Part shown: one piece after another, positions 17,747 to 26,698 of the stretch
Position numbering within the stretch: the first letter of the stretch is position 1
How the letters are laid out: each line of letters starts with the position of its first letter
The notes under the pieces: generated by a model
Database searches by the model: none
What the model saw: the letters and a program-made list of their open reading frames with translations, nothing else
What the model was told of the DNA's origin: nothing
Program-made: the position numbers and the translations under genes
Assembly (NCBI GenBank): GCA_964615765.1
Contig: CAZTQN010000002.1
Span: 62,001-126,000 of the forward strand
DNA from: CAZTQN01 sp964615765
GTDB taxonomy: Bacteria; Planctomycetota; Phycisphaerae; Phycisphaerales; UBA1924
DNA length: 64,000 nt
Reading direction: 5' to 3'

Positions 17747-18016
17747 CTACTCCTTGGGCGCAAGACGTGCCCGAAGATTGGGCTGACGCCGACCGAACTT
17801 GTCCTCGGTGTACTGCTGCGCGAACTGCGACCGCACCGCGTCATACCGATCGAACGGCGAACGAACATCCCGCGCCGACAGCAGCGGATCGGAACATCCC
17901 CCGCTCAGGCCCCCGATCACCACCAGCGCAAGACCCGCGCACCCGCGGAGCACCCACGCGCGCGTCGTCCCGACCGGCTGCGTCATCAACACTCGGCGTG
18001 TGCCGCTTGGCTTCAT
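17747..18016 (-). CDS. small lipoprotein of unknown function
   Basis: An 89-residue protein with a signal peptide ending in the lipobox LSGGC (Cys41) and a short charged mature part of about 49 residues. It starts eight bases after the stop of trmL on the same strand. There is no Shine-Dalgarno; TAAGAT ends six bases before the ATG, though its first bases are the trmL stop codon, so this box may be chance. I do not recognise the mature sequence. Confidence 0.6.
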   Translation of the reverse strand: MKPSGTRRVLMTQPVGTTRAWVLRGCAGLALVVIGGLSGGCSDPLLSARDVRSPFDRYDAVRSQFAQQYTEDKFGRRQPNLRARLAPKE

Positions 18017-18022
18017 GCCGCC

Positions 18023-18028
18023 ATCTTA
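18023..18028 (-). promoter_or_regulatory. TANNNT box before the small lipoprotein gene
   Basis: TAAGAT on the minus strand, six bases before the ATG at 18014-18016. It overlaps the TAA stop codon of trmL, which weakens it as an independent promoter signal. Confidence 0.2.
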
Positions 18029-18577
18029 CCGCGCCGCGCCCGCGCGCTTCGAGAAGTCCAGCCGCCCGTCCGGACCGACACCGATCTGCCCGCGGCTCGT
18101 GAGTTGCCTCAGCCCCTCGTACACCGCCGCGCACACCGCCGTCGCCAGGTTCAAAGACCGCTCCCCCGGCGCCATCGGCAAGGTCACCAAGCGATCGGGA
18201 AACCGCTCGAGCAGCGCGTCGGGCAGCCCGCGCGTCTCCTTGCCGAACACCAGATGATCGCCGTCCTCGAGGGGCACGTCCCACACCGACCGGGCCGTCT
18301 TGGTCGTAAACAGCCACAGCCGCCCCGGCGTCACGCTCGTCGCCGCGACGTACGCGTCAAAGTCGCGATGATGCCGCGGCGCCAATCGCGCCCAGTAATC
18401 AAGCCCCGCCCGTCGGCACGCCTTCTCGCTGGTATCAAAGCCCAGCGGCTCGATCAGGTGCAGCCCGCACCCCGTCGCGACGCACGTCCGACCGATGTTG
18501 CCCGTGTTGTTCGGGATCTCCGGCTCGTGCAGCACGATCTCGAACACCGGCCTGCTGTCTGGCTCGCCGCCCGTCAT
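18026..18577 (-). CDS. trmL: tRNA (cytidine/uridine-34 2'-O)-methyltransferase
   Basis: A 183-residue SPOUT-superfamily methyltransferase that modifies the wobble base of certain leucine tRNAs. The signatures are clear: EPEIPNNTGNIGRTC near the N-terminus, then the knot-region motifs FGKETRGLP and RSLNLATAVCAAVYE. Start at the ATG 18575-18577, where TATCGT ends five bases upstream and no Shine-Dalgarno is seen. A longer frame exists but would overlap the intergenic promoter region shared with the divergent antiporter. The lipoprotein gene follows eight bases after the stop. Confidence 0.92.
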   Translation of the reverse strand: MTGGEPDSRPVFEIVLHEPEIPNNTGNIGRTCVATGCGLHLIEPLGFDTSEKACRRAGLDYWARLAPRHHRDFDAYVAATSVTPGRLWLFTTKTARSVWDVPLEDGDHLVFGKETRGLPDALLERFPDRLVTLPMAPGERSLNLATAVCAAVYEGLRQLTSRGQIGVGPDGRLDFSKRAGAAR

Positions 18578-18582
18578 GCGCC

Positions 18583-18588
18583 ACGATA
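18583..18588 (-). promoter_or_regulatory. putative -10 box, leaderless start of trmL
   Basis: TATCGT on the minus strand ends five bases before the trmL ATG, within the divergent trmL/antiporter gap. No clear -35 box. Confidence 0.4.
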
Positions 18589-18652
18589 GTCCGGCGATCC
18601 GCAACCCACGACATACGCTCCCCCGCCTTCATCGATCTCGCGGAGCCGCATC

Positions 18653-19690
18653 ATGCTGATGAACATCCTCCAGTTCCTCGGCGGGCTGGTCCTCCTGCTC
18701 GTGGGCGGGCGGCTGCTCGTGTCCGCCTCCATCGATACCGCACGCCGCCTCAACATCTCCCCGCTCATCGTCGGGCTCACGCTCGTCGCCTGGGGCACCA
18801 GCGCGCCGGAACTGGCCCTGAACGTCATCTCCGCGATCAAGGGCCGCAGCGAACTCGCCGTCGGCAACGTCGTCGGCGCCAACATCTGCAACATGGCCCT
18901 CGTGCTGGGCTTCAGCGCGCTGCTCCGCCCGCTCCTGGTCGAAGCCCGCCTGATCCGCGTCGAACTGTGGGTCAACGCCGTTCTGCTCACCGGCGTCGCG
19001 CTCGCCGGCATCATCTTCGGCTTTACGACCTTCGTCGGCGTGGTGCTGCTGCTGGTCTTCGCGGTCTACAGCGCCGGCACCATCTTCGCGGCCCTCAGCC
19101 AGAGCCGCCGCGAGCGCCCGGGCGGGGTCTACGCCACCGCCGCCGAACTCGCCGCCGAGCGCCAGGCTCACAAGCAGGCCCAGGCCGAGATGATGGACCC
19201 CGGCCACACCAACCCGGACCACCCCGCCGCGCCGATGTCGTGGCTGCTGATCGCCGCCTGCTTCGTCGGCGGGCTGACGCTGCTCTCGATCGGGGGCTCG
19301 CTCGCGTCCGACGGCGCTTCCGGGCTGGCCATCGGCATGGGCATCCCCGCCGCCGTCGTCGGCGTCACGGTCGTCTCCATCGGCACCACGCTGCCCGAGC
19401 TGGTCACCAGCATCCTCGCCGTCCGCCGCGGCCAGACCGACCTGGCCATGGGCAACGCCGTCGGCTCCTGCCTGTTCAACGCCGGCGCCATCCTGGGCCT
19501 CTCCACCGTCCTGGCCCAGCCGCCCTTCCTCCCCGCGATGACCGTCCCGCTGATCATCATGGGCGGCCTTGGCGCACTGCTCATCCCCATCAGCCGAACC
19601 TTCGGCCGCACCGTCTCCCGCGCCGAAGGCGCCCTGCTGCTAGCCATCTACGTCGGCTTCCTCGTCTGGATGGGCATCAGCGTCCGCTGA
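18653..19690 (+). CDS. calcium/sodium antiporter (CaCA family)
   Basis: A 345-residue inner-membrane exchanger with about ten helices. The two inverted repeats carry the alpha motifs: AWGTSAPELALNVISAIKG then GNVVGANICNMALVLG in the first half, and SIGTTLPELVTSILAVRRG then GNAVGSCLFNAGAILG in the second. These are the ion-binding regions of YrbG-like exchangers. A charged cytoplasmic loop separates the halves, as usual. The start at 18653 (or the second ATG at 18659) follows a cggag site. It stands alone, divergent from trmL. Confidence 0.92.
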   Translation: MLMNILQFLGGLVLLLVGGRLLVSASIDTARRLNISPLIVGLTLVAWGTSAPELALNVISAIKGRSELAVGNVVGANICNMALVLGFSALLRPLLVEARLIRVELWVNAVLLTGVALAGIIFGFTTFVGVVLLLVFAVYSAGTIFAALSQSRRERPGGVYATAAELAAERQAHKQAQAEMMDPGHTNPDHPAAPMSWLLIAACFVGGLTLLSIGGSLASDGASGLAIGMGIPAAVVGVTVVSIGTTLPELVTSILAVRRGQTDLAMGNAVGSCLFNAGAILGLSTVLAQPPFLPAMTVPLIIMGGLGALLIPISRTFGRTVSRAEGALLLAIYVGFLVWMGISVR

Positions 19691-19714
19691 CCGCGGAGCC
19701 GCCGCGCATCGTTC

Positions 19715-20545
19715 TCAGAACCGCCGGTGCGCCGGCTTCTCCTCCGGCGCCTTCACACCCAGGATCGCCCGCGCCAGCGCCAGGTCCCCCGCGTGCGTCA
19801 CCTTGATGTTCGTCGGCTCCCCGGCCACCACCAGCACCTTCTCTCCAAGCCGCTCCACCAGCTGCGCGTCGTCCGTGCTCGACAGATCCTTCTGCCCGTA
19901 CGCCCGCAGCAGCAAGCCGCGCTCGAACACCTGCGGCGTCTGCACCGCGACGATGTTCGTCCGGTCCACCGTCTCGCGCACATGCCGCCCGACCGCCTTG
20001 TCCGCCCCGCCCCCGACGCCCCCCGCACCCAGGATGCCCGCCAGCGGGTCCGGCGCGAGCGACTGCACGCCCGCCGGGTCGACGCGCTTGAGCGTGTCCG
20101 GCGCGTCCATCCCGGGGATCACCGCCGCGTGCCCGTCTCGGGCGGCGTCGAAGACGCGCTCGATCAGCCGCTCGCTGGCGCACGGCCGGGCCGCGTCGTG
20201 CACCGCCACGTGCGTGCAGGTCTCCGGCACGTGCTTCAGCGCCAGCGCGACCGTCTCGTAGCGGTGCGTCGCCCCGCCCTGGCACAGCCGCACACCCAGG
20301 ATCCCCAGCTTGTCCGCGTGCCGGTCCTTGAACCCGCGGTACGCCTCCGCGTCCGCCGGGCCCGCGACGATGATCGCCGCGACGTCCGGGTGCTTGGTGA
20401 AGAGCTCCACCGTCCGGTGCAGCACGGGCCGCCCGCCCAGGTCCTCGTCGATCTTGTGCCGCTGCGGCGTGGCCCCCGTCGCGTCGGTGGACCGCAAATA
20501 CCGGGCGCTCGCGCCCGCCGCCGGGATGATCACCGCGATCTGCAT
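19715..20545 (-). CDS. ispD: 2-C-methyl-D-erythritol 4-phosphate cytidylyltransferase
   Basis: A 276-residue enzyme of the MEP isoprenoid pathway that joins CTP to MEP. The nucleotide-binding start is VIIPAAGASARY, followed by GGRPVLHRTVELF; the family motif VAVHDAARPCAS is present, and TPQVF with the downstream GEPTNIKVT completes the match. It has extra residues around 155-190 (GAGGVGGGADKAVG) that make it longer than the usual 230. The ATG at 20543-20545 gives the right N-terminus; TATCCT ends five bases before it and no Shine-Dalgarno is present. It converges with the antiporter gene. Confidence 0.93.
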   Translation of the reverse strand: MQIAVIIPAAGASARYLRSTDATGATPQRHKIDEDLGGRPVLHRTVELFTKHPDVAAIIVAGPADAEAYRGFKDRHADKLGILGVRLCQGGATHRYETVALALKHVPETCTHVAVHDAARPCASERLIERVFDAARDGHAAVIPGMDAPDTLKRVDPAGVQSLAPDPLAGILGAGGVGGGADKAVGRHVRETVDRTNIVAVQTPQVFERGLLLRAYGQKDLSSTDDAQLVERLGEKVLVVAGEPTNIKVTHAGDLALARAILGVKAPEEKPAHRRF

Positions 20546-20550
20546 CCCGC

Positions 20551-20556
20551 AGGATA
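20551..20556 (-). promoter_or_regulatory. putative -10 box, leaderless start of ispD
   Basis: TATCCT on the minus strand, five bases before the ispD ATG. A TTGTTT about 19 bases further upstream could be a weak -35, but it is also the T tract of the terminator for the preceding gene. Confidence 0.38.
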
Positions 20557-20571
20557 GTGCCCATCGCCCCC

Positions 20572-20612
20572 GCAAAAACAACGCCGCCCCCGGGCCTGTG
20601 TCCCCGGGGGCG
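20572..20612 (-). terminator. Rho-independent terminator of the VPxP-tailed protein gene
   Basis: A perfect 10-bp stem (20585-20594 with 20603-20612) followed on the minus strand by GGCGTTGTTTTTGC. It lies 30 bases after the stop of the gene at 20643. Confidence 0.8.
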
Positions 20613-20642
20613 ACGCGTTCAACCGAAACCTCTCACGTCAAC

Positions 20643-21599
20643 TCAGCGGCGACGACGGCGGGCCACCAGCACCGCGCCCATCACGCCCATCACGCCCGCG
20701 CTCGGCGACGGAACCACCTCGAAGCGGAACCACGCCACTTCCTGCCCGTTCTGGCTCCCGACGCCGTTGGTCGCCAGGATCGCCGACGCCCCGTTGATCC
20801 GCAGCCCGAAGTCCGTCGCCGAGCGGCTCAGGTTCTCCGGCCGCGCGATGGCCCCCGCCGCGATCGCGTCGAGCTGCACCGTCGGCACGCCCGTCCCCGT
20901 GCCCGTGAAGAACGGGCTGGTCGGGTCCGTCGTGCTGAACGCCGTGCTCGTGTGCGTGTTGCCCGAGCCGATCGCCACGTAGTACACGCCGTTGCCCAGC
21001 GTCGACGTCAGCGCCGCGTCCAGCAGGTTCAGCCCTGGGCGGTTGTCGTTCGCCGCCACCAGGTTGAACGCGCTGTCGTACAGGAAGATCTCGCTGTCGC
21101 CCACCAGGTTGGGCGCCAGCGTGATCGCGCCGGCCTCCACCTGCCCGGCGTCCGTCGGCGTGATCTCGGTGTTGGTCATCGTCAGCGTGTACGCCTGCGC
21201 GCCCGAGCCCGACAGCCGCGCCGCGCGAACGTAGTTGTCCGTCGAACGCCCGACCGAGTACCACTTCACCGTCTGGCGACCGTTGCCCGACGCCGTGAAG
21301 TCGATGTCGCCCGCCACGAACCCGTTGTTGACACCGCGGATCGACAGCACCGCCAGCGACGTGTTCGACGACAGCGTGTGCAGCGTGATCGTCCCCGGGT
21401 TCACCGACGACCGCACGCGGAAATAGTCCGGGTCCGTCGCGGCGCTGTTGGTCGTCCCGGTGATCTGGTCACCGCTCGCCAGCGTGAACAGGTTCGCCGC
21501 CCCCTTCGAAGCATTCGGCTCGACTTCCGGGAACACGGCCGCCTGCGCCAAACCCGCCAGCGCCACGCCCGTCACAAACGTCGACACAAAAACACGCAT
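20643..21599 (-). CDS. secreted protein with PEP-CTERM-like VPSP tail
   Basis: A 318-residue exported protein. A signal peptide (RVFVSTFVTGVALAGLAQA) is followed by EVEPNASKGAANLF and DPDYFRVR, which recall pre-peptidase C-terminal (PPC) beta domains. The C-terminus VVPSPSAGVMGVMG-AVLVARRRRR has the three-part sorting form of PEP-CTERM proteins: a Pro motif, a hydrophobic helix and a basic end, suggesting processing by an exosortase-like enzyme. AGGAG lies 11 bases before the ATG at 21599. A strong terminator follows. The gene is divergent from the SRPBCC gene. Confidence 0.78.
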   Translation of the reverse strand: MRVFVSTFVTGVALAGLAQAAVFPEVEPNASKGAANLFTLASGDQITGTTNSAATDPDYFRVRSSVNPGTITLHTLSSNTSLAVLSIRGVNNGFVAGDIDFTASGNGRQTVKWYSVGRSTDNYVRAARLSGSGAQAYTLTMTNTEITPTDAGQVEAGAITLAPNLVGDSEIFLYDSAFNLVAANDNRPGLNLLDAALTSTLGNGVYYVAIGSGNTHTSTAFSTTDPTSPFFTGTGTGVPTVQLDAIAAGAIARPENLSRSATDFGLRINGASAILATNGVGSQNGQEVAWFRFEVVPSPSAGVMGVMGAVLVARRRRR

Positions 21600-21730
21600 C
21601 GTCTCTCTCTCCTCATGCCCGCCGCTTCCGGCGGACGACCGTCCGGGCCCGCCGCACACATCGCAGGCAGGCCGTTCACTTCGGACGCTCACCATACGGA
21701 CTTTCCGTCATCGTGGATGGTTTTTGCCGT

Positions 21731-21736
21731 TATAAT
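21731..21736 (+). promoter_or_regulatory. consensus -10 box TATAAT upstream of the SRPBCC gene
   Basis: A perfect TATAAT, the only one noticed in an intergenic region here, about 150 bases before the ATG at 21889. No good -35 is found 16-18 bases upstream. Confidence 0.5.
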
Positions 21737-21888
21737 TTCCCCGGTTCTGGCCAGGAGTTTCGCCATGGTTTGGCGTACATTCGGCCCGACTGGTCGCCCA
21801 GTTTTCCACACCGCCTCCGCCTCACCGTCCACGACCCAAGACACCGGCCACACCTGCTCGCACATCACCTCCTCGAGGTCTCTCGCAC

Positions 21889-22476
21889 ATGCTCACGTGG
21901 GTGCTCGCCATCGCCGGTTCGCTGCTCGTGCTCGCGATCATCGCCGCGCTCGTCCTGCACCTGCTCGGCAAGAAGATCCCCGAAGAGCACACCGCCTCCG
22001 CCACCATCGGGATCCCCGCCGTCCCGACGCAGGTCTTCGCCGTCATCGACGACATCGCCACCCACCCGACGTGGAACGCCGACGTCACCAAGGTCGAGAT
22101 CCTGCCCGACAAGGTTCTGGGCGGCAAGGGCGAGCACGGCGGGCTGGGCGGCGTCGCCCTCCCCCAGTGCCGCATGCACATGGGCCGAAACTCATTCGTC
22201 CTCACCCGCACCCGCTGCGAACCGCCGCGCCTGCTCGAACGCGTCATCGAGGACGACAAAGGCCCCTTCGCCGGCACCTGGCTCTACACCCTCGCCCCCG
22301 CCGTCGTCAGCGGCAAAGACGGCACCCACCTCCGCCTCACCGAGACCGGCCGCATCCGCGCGACCATCCCCCGCGCCCTGATGAAGCACTTCTTCGGGTA
22401 CCACGTCTATCTCAACAGCCACCTGACGGCCCTCGCCGCCAAGTTCGGCTCCGACAACCAGCCCCGCAAGGCCTGA
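21889..22476 (+). CDS. membrane-anchored SRPBCC (START-like) family protein
   Basis: A 195-residue protein with one N-terminal hydrophobic helix (about 3-27) followed by a domain of the SRPBCC/polyketide-cyclase type: PTQVFAVIDDIATHPTWNAD, then ERVIEDDKGPFAGTWLYTL, then HLRLTETGRIR and a long C-terminal helix. These domains bind hydrophobic ligands; the ligand is unknown. It stands between two minus-strand genes and ends 18 bases before the stop of the TolC-type gene. Confidence 0.75.
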   Translation: MLTWVLAIAGSLLVLAIIAALVLHLLGKKIPEEHTASATIGIPAVPTQVFAVIDDIATHPTWNADVTKVEILPDKVLGGKGEHGGLGGVALPQCRMHMGRNSFVLTRTRCEPPRLLERVIEDDKGPFAGTWLYTLAPAVVSGKDGTHLRLTETGRIRATIPRALMKHFFGYHVYLNSHLTALAAKFGSDNQPRKA

Positions 22477-22493
22477 TCGCGGTCGCTCGTCCC

Positions 22494-24413
22494 TTACCGC
22501 CGGCGCTGGCTCTCGGCCGGGTAATCCGGGAACAGATCGCTCGTGCGCCGATCCGGGATCATGCTCGGCACGTCGAACGTGATCTGGTTCCGCGACAGCG
22601 CCGTGCCCGTGGCCTGGTGATACCGCGCGATCGCCGTGTTGTACTCGATCAGCGCGCCGATCTCCTGCTGCTCCGCCGCCGCCAGCGCCCGCTGGCGATC
22701 GAACTTCAGGTTCAGGAACTCCGGCGTCAGGCTCTGGATGGTCTGCTCGGCGACCTCCAGCTCGCGCAGGTCGGCCGCCGCCGCCACGCGGGCCGCGCGG
22801 CTTTGCTCGATCAGCGCGTAGTTGTTCTGAATGTCCCGCAGCGAACTCTTCACTTCCAGCGCCACGCCCTGCGTCGTGTTCCGCAGCGAGATCACCGCCT
22901 GGTTTCGCTCCAGCCGACGCTGCCGGAAGCCCGCCTCCGCCGCCCGGTTCCCGAGCGGCTGCTCGAACTGCACCTGGATCTGGTAATCAACGAACTCCGC
23001 CTCGCCCAGCCGGTCGTACGCCTGCCCCGGCGAGCGGTCGAGCCCGTTGATCCGCGCCAGCGCCTGCACGTCCAGCCGCGGCAAGCGCGCGTTGTCCGCA
23101 ACGTTCTCCCGGATCGACGTGTTGTCGATCGAGATGATCGCCCGCTGGATCTCCGGCCGATTCGCGATCGCCGCCTGCAGCGCGTCGTACAGACTGAACT
23201 CGACGGCCTGCTCGATCGGCCCGTCGGTCGGCACCAGGAGCGCTTCGCTCCCCCCGACGGTCAGCCGCGGGTCGTTCATCACCTGCTTCAGCCGGTCGCT
23301 CGCGTCCCGCAGCACGCGCTGCGCCTGTGTCAGGTCGCGCCGGCGCGAGGCGACGTTGGACCGCGCGTTGGACAGGTTCGCCGGCTTGGCGTCGAACCCC
23401 TGCCGCGCTTCCAGCGTCCGAAGGGTCTCCTCGCCGCGCTCCAGCAGACGGTTGATGATCTTCAGATCCGCCTGGGCCCGCACGAGGTTCCAGTACGCCG
23501 TCTCGGCCTGCGTCACCGACTCGATCAGCGTGCGCTTGAGGTCATGGATGCTGTCCAGTTCCGCGTTCCGCGCCAGCCGCACGTTCGCCAGCGCCACGTC
23601 CGACCCGAAGTTCCTGAGCAGCGACTGGTTGACCTGCACGACCAGGTTCGTGTCGTACGCCGGGTTCGGCGAGACCGTCAGCCCCGGCGTGTTGTTGTCC
23701 GTGTAGTTGTACTGCGTCTGGATCTGCACCTGCCCGCCCGAGATCAGCGGCTTGCGCAGCCCCGCCGTCACGTCCGCCTGCTCGATCGTGTTCCGGTTCA
23801 CGCTCGACTGAAACCCGCCCACCGCCGAGCTCGTCCGCGGCTGGTCCAGGTTGTTGTACTGCGTGTTGGTGAAGAACGTCCAGTCAAACACCGCCTCCGC
23901 CGCCGCCAGCTGCTGCTGGTTGATCGCCGGCGCCAGCCGCGCAAACTCCACGTTCAGGTTGTTCCCCGCCGTCGTCATCACCACCTGCTGCAGCGTGATG
24001 GCGACCGTCTGCTGCTCGTCCCCGTACAGCGTCACGCCCAAAGGCGGGATCTTGCTGGAGTACGACCCCGGCCCCGCAATCTCTTCCAGTTTCTGCAGCG
24101 TCGGCGCATCGATCCCCAGTTGCCCGACGCGGTCCTCCCGCTGAAGCCGGAACCTCTCCGGCCGATCCGCGCTCTCGGCCAGTTCCCGCTGCACCGCCTC
24201 CCGCACCGACCGCCGCAGCTCCCGCTCCGGCCGATCCGACAGCGGTGAGGTGCACCCCCAAAGCCCCGTCAGCCCGACAAACCCGGCGGATCCGACCAGC
24301 ACCGCGAGCCCCGCCGCCGCCCGCAGCCGCCCGGCGCTGCGCCCGGCGTGACGCGATTTGGGGAAAGTGCTGGGGTGGTTGGGGACGGGCACGGGGGGAG
24401 AAGGTATGGACAT
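22494..24413 (-). CDS. TolC-family outer membrane efflux lipoprotein
   Basis: A 639-residue protein of the OEP/TolC family. The leader is long, with a hydrophobic part ending in GLTGLWGC, a probable lipobox with Cys about residue 54. The body has two long coiled-coil halves, each followed by a beta segment: TQAETAYWNLVRAQADLKII and ALEVKSSLRDIQNNYALIEQ are the typical helices. Such proteins form trimeric outer-membrane channels for RND, ABC or type I exporters. No pump or adaptor gene is adjacent. Length is above the usual 450-500, mostly from the N-terminal extension with LRRSVREAVQRELAES. Confidence 0.85.
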   Translation of the reverse strand: MSIPSPPVPVPNHPSTFPKSRHAGRSAGRLRAAAGLAVLVGSAGFVGLTGLWGCTSPLSDRPERELRRSVREAVQRELAESADRPERFRLQREDRVGQLGIDAPTLQKLEEIAGPGSYSSKIPPLGVTLYGDEQQTVAITLQQVVMTTAGNNLNVEFARLAPAINQQQLAAAEAVFDWTFFTNTQYNNLDQPRTSSAVGGFQSSVNRNTIEQADVTAGLRKPLISGGQVQIQTQYNYTDNNTPGLTVSPNPAYDTNLVVQVNQSLLRNFGSDVALANVRLARNAELDSIHDLKRTLIESVTQAETAYWNLVRAQADLKIINRLLERGEETLRTLEARQGFDAKPANLSNARSNVASRRRDLTQAQRVLRDASDRLKQVMNDPRLTVGGSEALLVPTDGPIEQAVEFSLYDALQAAIANRPEIQRAIISIDNTSIRENVADNARLPRLDVQALARINGLDRSPGQAYDRLGEAEFVDYQIQVQFEQPLGNRAAEAGFRQRRLERNQAVISLRNTTQGVALEVKSSLRDIQNNYALIEQSRAARVAAAADLRELEVAEQTIQSLTPEFLNLKFDRQRALAAAEQQEIGALIEYNTAIARYHQATGTALSRNQITFDVPSMIPDRRTSDLFPDYPAESQRRR

Positions 24414-24690
24414 GCCGCGGTCGAATCAAAGCGGACCCGCCCCCCCCACCCCTCCGCTCAACCGAGCCCCCCCACCACCGCCTTCGGGGGTCCTCGCTAT
24501 CCGCACCGGACGCTCCGCAGTTGCCCGGTCGGGCCCGCGAGGCCCGCTCGTGCGCGATCCGCACGCCCATCAGCCGATACACACAACGGGCGATGGTCCA
24601 CGCCGCGCCGCGTAGCATCGCTCACGGGGCCGGGTGACGGACATCCACCCGGCCCGCCGCCTCTCGCAAACGCTCCAAGGAGTTTGCCCC

Positions 24691-26241
24691 ATGCGATCGT
24701 CTCTCCGGTTCGGCAGCGCTTCCTGGGTGATCGGTCTGGCCGGGCTCACCGCCCCCGCCCTGGTCGCCCCCGCCGCCGCTCAGGTCAGCGATGTTCAGCC
24801 GTACTTCGTCGTCGTCACCGGCGACAACCTCATGCGTGCCGACGCCGGCAGCATCTATTACGCCGTCCGCCGCCTGAAGGCTGGGGAAGTCCTCCGCGTC
24901 GACGGCGAGACCCGCGGCTGGCTCCGCGTCGAGTACCTCCCCGGCACCCAGGCCTACGTCCCCGCCGCCGAGGCCGACGCCGCCGGCGGCGCCGTCAAGC
25001 TCAAATCCGCCAGCAAGCTCATGGCCGTCGACGCCGTCAACGGCGTCCGCCCCTGGTGGCCCCTCCTCTCCGCGCCCCTCCCCGCCGGCACCGCCTTCGC
25101 CTCGGCCGAGCCGGTGAAGACCTCCGACGGCGCGATCGACGGGTACCTCGTGCCCGCGCCGGCCCGGGCCCGCGGGTTCGTGGCCCAGTCCGCCGTCCGC
25201 CGCGCCACCACCGCCGAAGCCGCCACCTACACGGGCGCCACGGCCCCCGCCGGCGCTCCCGCCGCGACCGGCGCCGGCGCCTCCACCCCCGCCCCGCGCC
25301 CGACGGTCACCATCGACCCGGCCCGCGGCACCCCCGCCGACGCTCCGAAGCCGCCGGAAGTCGCCACCCCCGCCCCGGCCGGCGGCACCTCGACGACGAC
25401 CACGTCCACCACGCCCGACCCGACGTCCCCCACCGGCACGCGCACCACCTCGACCACCCAGACCACCACGCCCCCGCCGGGCTTCGAGGTCGTCGAAGGC
25501 ACCGGCCGCACGACCGTCACGCGGGAAACCTCCACCGAGCCCGTGCCCGGCGCCACCACCCCGGCCGCGACCCCGGCGACCCCCGCCGAGCCCGCCGTCG
25601 CGCGCGACGCCTCCGGCGTCCCCATCACCCAGCGCGTCAGCGACATCAACACGCTCCGCTCGATCTTCGACCGCGGCATGCGCGGCGAATCGCCCGCCGA
25701 CGTCGAAGAAGCCATCCGCGAGTTCCAGGCCTCCCTCGCCGCCCTCTCGAGCGCCGACGCCAACCTCGTCAACGAACTCAATAAGCGCCTGGAAGCCCTG
25801 CGCCTGCGCCGCGATCTGTTCAGCGCCCGCGCCACCGCCTCCGCGCTGACGACCCAGATCGACGAGCGCCGCCGCTCCATGACCACCGCGCTCGCCGAGG
25901 TGCAGCAGCAGGCCGTGTACACCATCGTGGGCACCATGCTGCCCAGCAACGTGTACGACGGCAGCCGCGGCCTTCCGCTCATGTACCGCGTCGACGCCCC
26001 CGACACCTACTCCACCCGCACCGTCGCGTACGTCGTTCCTCGCGACGGCATCGACCTGATCACCAAGACGGGCAAGGTCGTCGGCATCATCGGCGAATCC
26101 AAGCTCGACCCGGCCCTGGGCGTCACCATCGTCTCCCCGTCCCGCGTCGACGTGCTCAACTTCGTCGAAGGCCGCTACCGCATCGAGTCGTCGGAATCCG
26201 TCGAACGCTCGACCACGACCACCGAAACCCGCACAGAGTGA
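24691..26241 (+). CDS. secreted SH3-like domain protein with Thr/Pro-rich linker
   Basis: A 516-residue exported protein. The ATG at 24691 has AAGGAG 10 bases upstream and starts a signal peptide ending near APAAAQ. Residues about 38-95 form a bacterial SH3-like domain (GDNLMRADAGSIYYAVRRLK ... GWLRVEYLPGTQAYVP). A low-complexity region rich in Ala, Pro and Thr (about 180-305) follows, then a helical, probably coiled-coil part (about 315-415), and a C-terminal domain ending in a Thr/Ser-rich tail. Cell-wall or surface binding is a guess from the SH3-like part. I do not know the family as a whole. Confidence 0.72.
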   Translation: MRSSLRFGSASWVIGLAGLTAPALVAPAAAQVSDVQPYFVVVTGDNLMRADAGSIYYAVRRLKAGEVLRVDGETRGWLRVEYLPGTQAYVPAAEADAAGGAVKLKSASKLMAVDAVNGVRPWWPLLSAPLPAGTAFASAEPVKTSDGAIDGYLVPAPARARGFVAQSAVRRATTAEAATYTGATAPAGAPAATGAGASTPAPRPTVTIDPARGTPADAPKPPEVATPAPAGGTSTTTTSTTPDPTSPTGTRTTSTTQTTTPPPGFEVVEGTGRTTVTRETSTEPVPGATTPAATPATPAEPAVARDASGVPITQRVSDINTLRSIFDRGMRGESPADVEEAIREFQASLAALSSADANLVNELNKRLEALRLRRDLFSARATASALTTQIDERRRSMTTALAEVQQQAVYTIVGTMLPSNVYDGSRGLPLMYRVDAPDTYSTRTVAYVVPRDGIDLITKTGKVVGIIGESKLDPALGVTIVSPSRVDVLNFVEGRYRIESSESVERSTTTTETRTE

Positions 26242-26255
26242 TCACCGCCAGCGGA

Positions 26256-26270
26256 TAACCAGACTGGTTA
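26256..26270. promoter_or_regulatory. palindrome TAACCAG-A-CTGGTTA
   Basis: A perfect 7+1+7 inverted repeat, 14 bases after the stop of the SH3-like gene, in the 457-base gap before the first pseudopilin cassette. It could be an operator site; it has no T tract and is short for a terminator. Confidence 0.4.
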
Positions 26271-26372
26271 CACCGGAATCCAAAACCGGCCCCCAGACCC
26301 GGAAAACCGCTGTCTTTGGAACCAGACGGTGCTCGTCCGCGAACACACCGGGACGAGCCATCGCCTGTCCGG

Positions 26373-26401
26373 TTCGACGCCCGGCGATTTTGGTGTATGC
26401 T
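26373..26401 (+). promoter_or_regulatory. putative sigma-70 promoter of the first pseudopilin cassette
   Basis: TTCGAC (26373-26378), 17 bases, TATGCT (26396-26401). It lies about 300 bases before the ATG at 26699. The rest of the 26242-26698 gap shows no gene. Confidence 0.45.
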
Positions 26402-26698
26402 CCGATTCGTGCGTTGCCGCCGGGGACGTTCTGTCTCACGCAGGCGGGCTTTGGAAGATCAGGCTTTGGACAATGAAACGCGGAGGTTCCCGGGTCGCCG
26501 TGGGGACCAGCGCGCCGGCTCGAGAAACTTGAGCCTGAGCGTCCGAATCGGCTGGCGACACGCAAGCTCGGGCGTCCGGGCACGTATTTGAAGGTTGAGT
26601 CGCTCGATCAACGGCACACGGCAGGCAGACGACAAGGCACACGCAGACCGACCTTGACCCGGGCCGCCAATCGCCCGGACCACAGCGGAGACCTTGAC

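Noticed and set aside
20310..24248. A 1312-codon open frame on the plus strand
   Set aside because: It lies antisense to ispD, the VPSP protein and the TolC-type gene, is made mostly of Arg, Pro, His and Ala, and has no motif; a typical shadow in GC-rich DNA.
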